The position numbers and the translations under genes are program-made. This document shows, in pieces, positions 58,641 to 64,000 of a DNA stretch of 64,000 bases (positions are counted from its first letter, which is position 1; each line of letters begins with the position of its first letter). Location of the stretch: positions 3,286,001-3,350,000 of the forward strand of contig NZ_AP018441.1 of NCBI RefSeq assembly GCF_009937975.1. Reading direction: 5' to 3'. Source of the DNA: Undibacterium sp. YM2 (GTDB lineage Bacteria > Pseudomonadota > Gammaproteobacteria > Burkholderiales > Burkholderiaceae_D). The notes under the pieces are model-generated. The model was given only the letters and a program-made list of their open reading frames with translations. It was not told the origin of the DNA and did no database searches.

Positions 58641-59037
58641 CGTGAAACGAACTCCGGCTCAAGAGCTGGTCCCGAATCAAATCAGGACATTAATTTTAGT
58701 AAAACAGATCACTTGCTTTCCGTTTCAGGCATAAGCCATGTCACGGAAGCAGCAATTTACGGTATTCTATCGGAAGAAAAATAATCAGATAAATCTGATC
58801 AAGAGGATGAACTGCTTTTGCGCTGGCGCGCAAGTATATCAGCAAGCGTGCCTTTCCAAGCCGCTTTCAACAGGATATGCGAAGTAACATTGTAGCTATA
58901 GCAAGATTTTCAAGACACCAGAAAATCTCATTTAGCCTAGCCAGCCCAGGACATGGTGCATTCAGGGAAAACGAAGAAACGCTCTAAAAATGACAAGACC
59001 TGGTCTGCATAAACCCGGCTTATAAAAGTTTACATAC
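58641..59037. promoter_or_regulatory. Divergent control region of the cyanophycin locus
   Basis: 397 bases with no credible gene, between the ABC exporter and cphA'. It must hold promoters in both directions. It contains the perfect palindrome ATCAGAT-AA-ATCTGAT at 58784-58799, a good candidate operator for a dimeric regulator. No riboswitch recognised. Confidence 0.6.
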
Positions 59038-61146
59038 ATGACAACAAACAAGAAAGACATCCGCATTCTCAGCGCAACGCACTTGCGTGGCCCGAATATC
59101 TGGACTTACCGCCCTGTCATTGAAGCAGTGCTGGATATCGGTGAGCTGGAAGAATTTCCATCGAATAAAATCCCCGGCCTGTATGAGCGTCTGACGACCT
59201 GGTTGCCTGGCATCATAGAGCATCGCTGTGGTGTCGGTGAGCGTGGCGGATTTTTGGAGCGCCTGCGTGAAGGCACCTGGTCTGGTCATATCCTTGAACA
59301 TGTTGTACTTGAACTGCAAAACCTGGCTGGCATGCGTACTGGCTTTGGCCAAACCCGCTCTACCAATGTAGTCGGCGTGTATAAAATGGCCTTCCGTACC
59401 CGTGAAGAACAGGTAGGTCGCGCAGCCCTGCAAATTGGCCGCGACTTGCTGATGGCCGCAATCGAAGACCAGCCTTTTGACTTGCAGACCAAAGTCACCG
59501 AATTGCGTGAACTGGTCGATGACCGTTGCCTGGGCCCAAGCACAGCCAGTATCGTTGATGCAGCCACAGAGCGCCGCATCCCCTCCATACGCCTGACAGA
59601 TGGCAATCTGGTGCAACTCGGCCATGGTGCTGCACAGCGCCGCATCTGGACAGCAGAAACTGACCGCACCAGCGCGATTGCTGAAAGCATCGCCAGTGAC
59701 AAGGACCTGACCAAGACCCTGCTGCAATCCTGTGGTGTGCCTGTCCCAGAAGGTTCTCTCGTGCGCAGTGCGGAAGAAGCCTGGGAAGAAGCGCAGGATA
59801 TCGGTCTGCCGGTCGTTATCAAGCCTTATGACGGCAACCATGGCCGCGGTGTTTCGCTGAACCTGATGAGCAAGGAAGACGTGATTGCCGCCTACGAGCT
59901 GGCTTCACGCAAGGGGGACAGCAAAAGCGTCATCGTTGAACGTTTCGTCACTGGTGATGAACACCGCGTGCTGGTAGTTGGTAACGAGGTCGTTGCAGTC
60001 GGCAAAGGTGAGTCGCTGTGGGTCACAGGCAATGGCAAATCGAATATTACTGAACTGGTCGATGACCAGATCAATACTGACCCGCGCCGTGGTACGACAG
60101 AAGACTGCCCGCTGAATGCGCTGGACCCGGCAGCAGGCGCAGAAATCATTCTCGAATTAAAACGTCAGGGCATGGATGCGAATTCCATTCCGCTGGCCGG
60201 ACAAAAAGTATTGATACAGCCTAACGGCAATGTCGCTCTTGATGTCACCGATAAAATCCATCCTGATATCGCTTATGCAGCGACACTGGCCGCGCGTATC
60301 GTCGGCCTGGATATCGCCGGGGTTGATCTGGTGGCAGAAGACATTTCCCGCCCCATGGCGGAACAAGGTGCGGCAATTATTGAAGTCAATGCCAGCCCAG
60401 GCTTGCTGGCCCATATCAAACCCGCCAATGGCGAAGGCCGCCCGGTTGGCAAAGCCATCATCAATCATTTGTTTGCGCCTGAAGAAAGTGGCCGCATCAG
60501 CATCGTCGGTGTTGCCGGCACCAAGGGTTGCAGCCTGATTGCCCGCCTGATCGGTGCCCTGATCAATATCAGCGGCAAGGAAACCGGCGTTGCCTGCGCC
60601 CAGGGTCTGTTCCTGAACAAGCGTCTGGTCACCGATGGTGATTGCGCGAATTGGGAAGCTGGCCAGAGGCTGCTGATCAACCGTTCTGTAGAAGCCGCCG
60701 TATTTGAAACCAATGCCAAAGCCATGCTCAGCGATGGCTTGGCCTATGACAAATGCGCGGTTGGCGTCGTTACTGACCTGGATGGGCATGCCGACCTTGG
60801 CGCCTACTACATAGACAGCCCGGATCAGATGCGCAAAGTCTTGCGTACCCAGGTGGATGTCATTTTGCCGGATGGCGTCGCGGTATTGAATGCTGCCGAC
60901 CCTGCGGTGGCAGACCTGGCTGAGCTCTGCGATGGCAAGGTTATTTTTTATGGCAAGGATCCGTTGCTCGAAGCCATCGTCAATCATCGCGCCCTTGGTG
61001 AGCGTGTAGTATTTTTGCGTGATAACAATATCGTGCTGGCAGATGGTGAAACTGAAACTGCTCTGTTGCCGCTGAGTTCACTCAAGCCTGCCAAGGTCGC
61101 CCAGGCGGAAAGTGTACTTGCGGCTGTTGCTGCGGCATGGCACTGA
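59038..61146 (+). CDS. Cyanophycin synthetase-like protein CphA' (truncated, Mur part degenerate)
   Basis: 702-residue homologue of cyanophycin synthetase. The N-domain (ILSATHLRGPNIWTYRPVIEAVLDIGELE) and the ATP-grasp domain (about 160-480: VPVPEGSLVRSAEEAWEEAQDIGLPVVIKPYDGNHGRGVSLNL, VERFVTGDEHRVLVVG, AAIIEVNASPGLLAHI) look functional. In the Mur-ligase-like part the P-loop is GTKGCSL (about 494-500) instead of GTNGKTT. The protein stops at SVLAAVAAAWH, just where the Mur C-terminal domain begins in CphA. So ligation of one amino acid only, or a dipeptide-using reaction as in cyanobacterial CphA2, is plausible; a purely regulatory role also fits. Confidence 0.85.
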   Translation: MTTNKKDIRILSATHLRGPNIWTYRPVIEAVLDIGELEEFPSNKIPGLYERLTTWLPGIIEHRCGVGERGGFLERLREGTWSGHILEHVVLELQNLAGMRTGFGQTRSTNVVGVYKMAFRTREEQVGRAALQIGRDLLMAAIEDQPFDLQTKVTELRELVDDRCLGPSTASIVDAATERRIPSIRLTDGNLVQLGHGAAQRRIWTAETDRTSAIAESIASDKDLTKTLLQSCGVPVPEGSLVRSAEEAWEEAQDIGLPVVIKPYDGNHGRGVSLNLMSKEDVIAAYELASRKGDSKSVIVERFVTGDEHRVLVVGNEVVAVGKGESLWVTGNGKSNITELVDDQINTDPRRGTTEDCPLNALDPAAGAEIILELKRQGMDANSIPLAGQKVLIQPNGNVALDVTDKIHPDIAYAATLAARIVGLDIAGVDLVAEDISRPMAEQGAAIIEVNASPGLLAHIKPANGEGRPVGKAIINHLFAPEESGRISIVGVAGTKGCSLIARLIGALINISGKETGVACAQGLFLNKRLVTDGDCANWEAGQRLLINRSVEAAVFETNAKAMLSDGLAYDKCAVGVVTDLDGHADLGAYYIDSPDQMRKVLRTQVDVILPDGVAVLNAADPAVADLAELCDGKVIFYGKDPLLEAIVNHRALGERVVFLRDNNIVLADGETETALLPLSSLKPAKVAQAESVLAAVAAAWH

Positions 61147-61390
61147 ACATCACACCAGAGCTCATCGGTGCAGGTCTCAGGACGTTTGATTCCAGCAAGA
61201 AAGCGCCTTACTGATTGCATTAAGCATCATAGTGCGGATGCCAAGCCTGGCCTCCGCATAAATACAAGATATATTGTTTACTCTTAGAATTTGCTATTTA
61301 TCTGATGGTGTGATTTCTGGTGCTTGCATGCTCAGGCTGTAAAAATCAGTACACCCTCGTTTGACGCCCTTTTCAACAGGATTAAGTTTT

Positions 61391-63960
61391 ATGGAAGTAT
61401 CACGCATCCGTGCCCTGCGCGGTCCCAATCTCTGGAGCCACCATACGGCCGTAGAAGCGATTGTTGCCTGCACAAATGAAGAGATGTCAATTGCCGGTCT
61501 GAATGGCTTTGAAGACCGTTTGCGCGCCCTGTTCCCGCAACTCAGCATCTTGCAGCCGACGGGCCATGATGATGCCATCCCATGGCCCATGTGTTTGAAT
61601 TGCTGACCCTGGGCCTGCAGGCTGAAGCCGGTTGCCCGGTCACCTTCAGCCGCACTACGCAAACCCTGGAAGCAGGTATTTTCCAGGTTGTAGCTGAATA
61701 CACGGAAGAAGCCGTAGGTCGCCTGGCCGTGGAACTCGCAGAAAAACTCATCAATGCCGCACTGAATGACCAGGCCTTTGATTTGCCAGCAGCACTGGGG
61801 CAATTACGTGATCTCGATGAAGATGTACGCCTGGGGCCATCTACCGGCTCCATCGTCAATGCTGCCGTTGCCCGCAACATCCCTTACCGCCGCCTGACCG
61901 ATGGCAGTCTGGTCGCCTTTGGCTGGGGTAGCCGCCAGCGCAAGATACAGGCAGCAGAAATGGATGGCACCAGTGCGATTGCAGAAGCCATTGCACAAGA
62001 CAAGGAACTGACCAAGAAACTCTTGCATGCCGCTGGCGTACCTGTGCCTTTGGGCCGTTCAGTATCCGACCCGGATGATGCCTGGGCAGCAGCACTTGAA
62101 ATCGGCCTGCCTGTGGTGGTCAAACCCAAGGATGGTAATCAGGGTAAAGGCGTGACCGTCAACGTTACAACACGCGAACAACTGGATGCAGGCTTCCATG
62201 CCGCCAGCGAATTCCGCGATGACATCCTGGTCGAGCGCTTCTTGCCCGGCAATGACTTCCGCCTGCTGGTGGTGGGCAACAAACTGGTTGCCGCTGCCCG
62301 TCGTGACCCGCCGCAAGTGGTGGGTGATGGCAAGCAAAGCGTGCGTGAACTGGTCGAGCAAGTCAATAAAGACCCGCGCCGTGGTAGTGGTCACTCTACT
62401 TCCCTGACCAAGATACGTTTTGATGATATCGCCCTCGCCAGCCTGGCAAAACAAGGCTTTGTGGCGGATTCCATTCCACCCAAGGGACAGCGGGTGGTAT
62501 TGCGCAATAATGCCAATCTCTCTACCGGTGGCGCAGCGACCGATGTGACAGATGATGTGCATCCTGAAGTTGCGGCCCGCGCAGTGGCTGCCGCACAAAT
62601 GGTGGGGCTGGACATCTGTGGTGTCGATTTGGTCTGTGACAGCGTCTTGAAACCGATAGAACAGCAAAATGGCGGCATCGTTGAAGTCAATGCTGCGCCA
62701 GGTTTGCGCATGCACCTCTCTCCTTCTTTTGGCAAAGGCCGACAGGTCGGTGAAGCGATTATCGCATCGATGTTTGATGACCATGACGATGGCCGCATCC
62801 CTATCATTGCTGTTACCGGCACGAATGGCAAAACCACGACAGTACGTCTGATTGCCCATCTGTTGACAGCCAGTGGTTTGCGTACAGGCATGACCAATAC
62901 GGATGGCGTCTATGTTGCAGGCCGCCAGATTGATAGCGGCGATTGCAGCGGCCCGCGCAGTGCCCGCAATGTCCTGTCCCACCCGGATGTTGATGCAGCC
63001 GTGTTTGAAACTGCCCGTGGCGGCGTCTTGCGTGAAGGCCTGGCTTATGACCGTTGCCAGGTTGCAGTCGTCACCAATATCGGTTCTGGCGATCACCTTG
63101 GCCTGAACTACATCACCACGGTAGAAGACCTGGCCGTATTAAAACGCGTCATCGTGCAAAACGTTTCCGACAACGGCTATGCCGTGCTGAATGCGGCTGA
63201 CCCTATCGTTGCGGCCATGGCCAGCAATTGCCCGTCTGCCGTGATCTTCTTTGCCGCAGACCACCAGCATCCCGTCATGGCAACGCACAGGGCTCAGGGC
63301 AAGCGGGTGGTATATATAGAAAACGGTCATCTGATCGCCGCAGAAGGCAAGACACGCCATAGCGTGCCACTGGCTGATATCCCTATAACCCGCAATGGAA
63401 GCATAGGCTTCCAGGTCGAGAACGTCATGGCATCCGTGGCCGCTGCCTGGGCAATCAATATTGACTGGGACAGCATACGCGCAGGCTTGTTGTCGTTTGC
63501 CAATGAAGCCGACAATGCGCCTGGCCGCTTCAATGTCTTCAACTTCCGTGGTGCAACCCTGATTGCCGACTATGGTCACAATCCGGATGCGATACTGGCA
63601 CTGGTGCGCGCGGTAGAAACCATGCCTGCCAAACGCCGCTCTGTCGTCATCAGTGGTGCCGGTGACCGCCGTGACCAGGACATACGCCAGCAGACTGAAA
63701 TCCTCGGCGAATCCTTTGACGACGTAGTGCTATACCAGGATCAATGCCAGCGTGGCCGCGCAGACGGTGAAGTTGTCGCCCTCCTGCGTGAAGGCCTGAA
63801 GCAGGCAACAAAAACTTCACGCATCGATGAAATCAATGGTGAATTCATCGCGATTGACCTGGCCATGGACAGACTCGAGGCAGGCGACCTGTGCCTGATT
63901 CTGATAGACCAGGTAGAAGAAGCTTTGGCGCATATCGCCAAGCGTGTTGCAGCAGGCTAA
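61391..63960 (+). pseudogene. cphA: Cyanophycin synthetase CphA, one frame break near the N-terminus
   Basis: Makes cyanophycin (poly-Asp backbone with Arg side chains) from Asp, Arg and ATP. The first frame (61391-61606) has MEVSRIRALRGPNLWSHHTAVEAIVAC and breaks after GHDDAIP. The second (61582-63960, 792 residues) resumes MAHVFELLTLGLQAEAGC. Adding one base at the CCC run (about 61579-61581) joins them into 856 residues, the normal length. ATP-grasp (VVVKPKDGNQGKGVTVNV, EVNAAPGLRMHL), P-loop (VTGTNGKTTTVRLIAH, about 476) and the Mur C-domain motif DYGHNPDAI are all intact. The catalytic core argues for a working gene and a base-call error, but a real break is possible. 244 bases after cphA'. 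Confidence 0.85.
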
Positions 63961-64000
63961 GCTGTCTACATTCAGCAATAAAAAAGCCGGGTCACTCACC
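63961..64000. other. Right edge of window
   Basis: 40 bases after the cphA stop. An A run followed by AGCCGGGT at the very edge may be the left arm of a terminator; the rest is outside the window. Confidence 0.3.

Noticed and set aside
62059..63096. 345-codon minus-strand frame inside cphA
   Set aside because: Antisense shadow of the ATP-grasp and P-loop region; no independent signal.

Overview
This window comes from a betaproteobacterium of the order Burkholderiales, most likely the family Oxalobacteraceae (an Undibacterium/Massilia/Herbaspirillum-like genome). The reasons are the rimP-nusA-infB-rbfA-truB block, the scpB-rluB pair, the cysI/DUF934/cysH/cysD/cysN sulfate assimilation cluster, Bpt-type leucyltransferase beside aat, and above all the DUF1854 / ABC exporter / double cyanophycin synthetase locus. 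This taxonomy is inferred from protein families and gene order; no search was run. Nearly all of the window is chromosomal core or near-core sequence. I see no insertion sequence, prophage, CRISPR array or integrase.

Layout. 1-5472 (minus): a large hybrid sensor histidine kinase cut by the left edge, then three tandem paralogous Crp/Fnr-type regulators. The kinase and two of the three regulators carry single-base frame breaks. 5865-8050: tRNA-His, a periplasmic Spy-like protein, dusA and a decayed tRNA-His copy. 8100-12222: cupin, DUF1294 protein, secreted amidohydrolase, trhP (yegQ) and an EamA transporter. 12331-24123 (minus): typA, the operon rimP-nusA-infB-rbfA-truB, then scpB-rluB. 24124-28492: small hypothetical genes, a VOC protein, a chemoreceptor, initiator tRNA-Met and a Nudix hydrolase. 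28556-33556: amtB with a sigma-54/NtrC-like control region, divergent from aat-bpt-pyrD and an aldo/keto reductase. 33673-38870: small membrane and hypothetical proteins, a cyclophilin, YiaA, a PRMT-like methyltransferase, and stand-alone ribB under an FMN riboswitch.

39333-46101 (plus) is a sulfate assimilation cluster: tauE-like permease, cysI, DUF934, cysH (APS-reductase type), cysD, cysN and cobA for siroheme. The sirohydrochlorin chelatase cbiX lies nearby at the end of the lptF-lptG operon. 49685-55881: pepA, an orphan solute-binding protein, xth, a Cache chemoreceptor and a GNAT acetyltransferase.

55911-63960 is the most distinctive region, a four-gene cyanophycin locus. A DUF1854 protein and an unusual ABC exporter (N-terminal PH/GRAM-like region plus CxxC...CxxC zinc ribbon fused to a transporter) face two cyanophycin synthetases across a 397-bp divergent promoter region holding a 16-bp perfect palindrome. 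The first synthetase (CphA') keeps the ATP-grasp part but has a ruined Mur-ligase P-loop and no Mur C-terminal domain. The second (CphA) has all catalytic motifs but is split by a 1-base frame break.

Four genes in this window need one extra base to read through, all with the same sign and three at C/G runs. Homopolymer under-calling in the assembly is the simplest explanation, but two breaks fall at the same G tract of paralogous regulators, so phase variation or -1 frameshifting should be tested.
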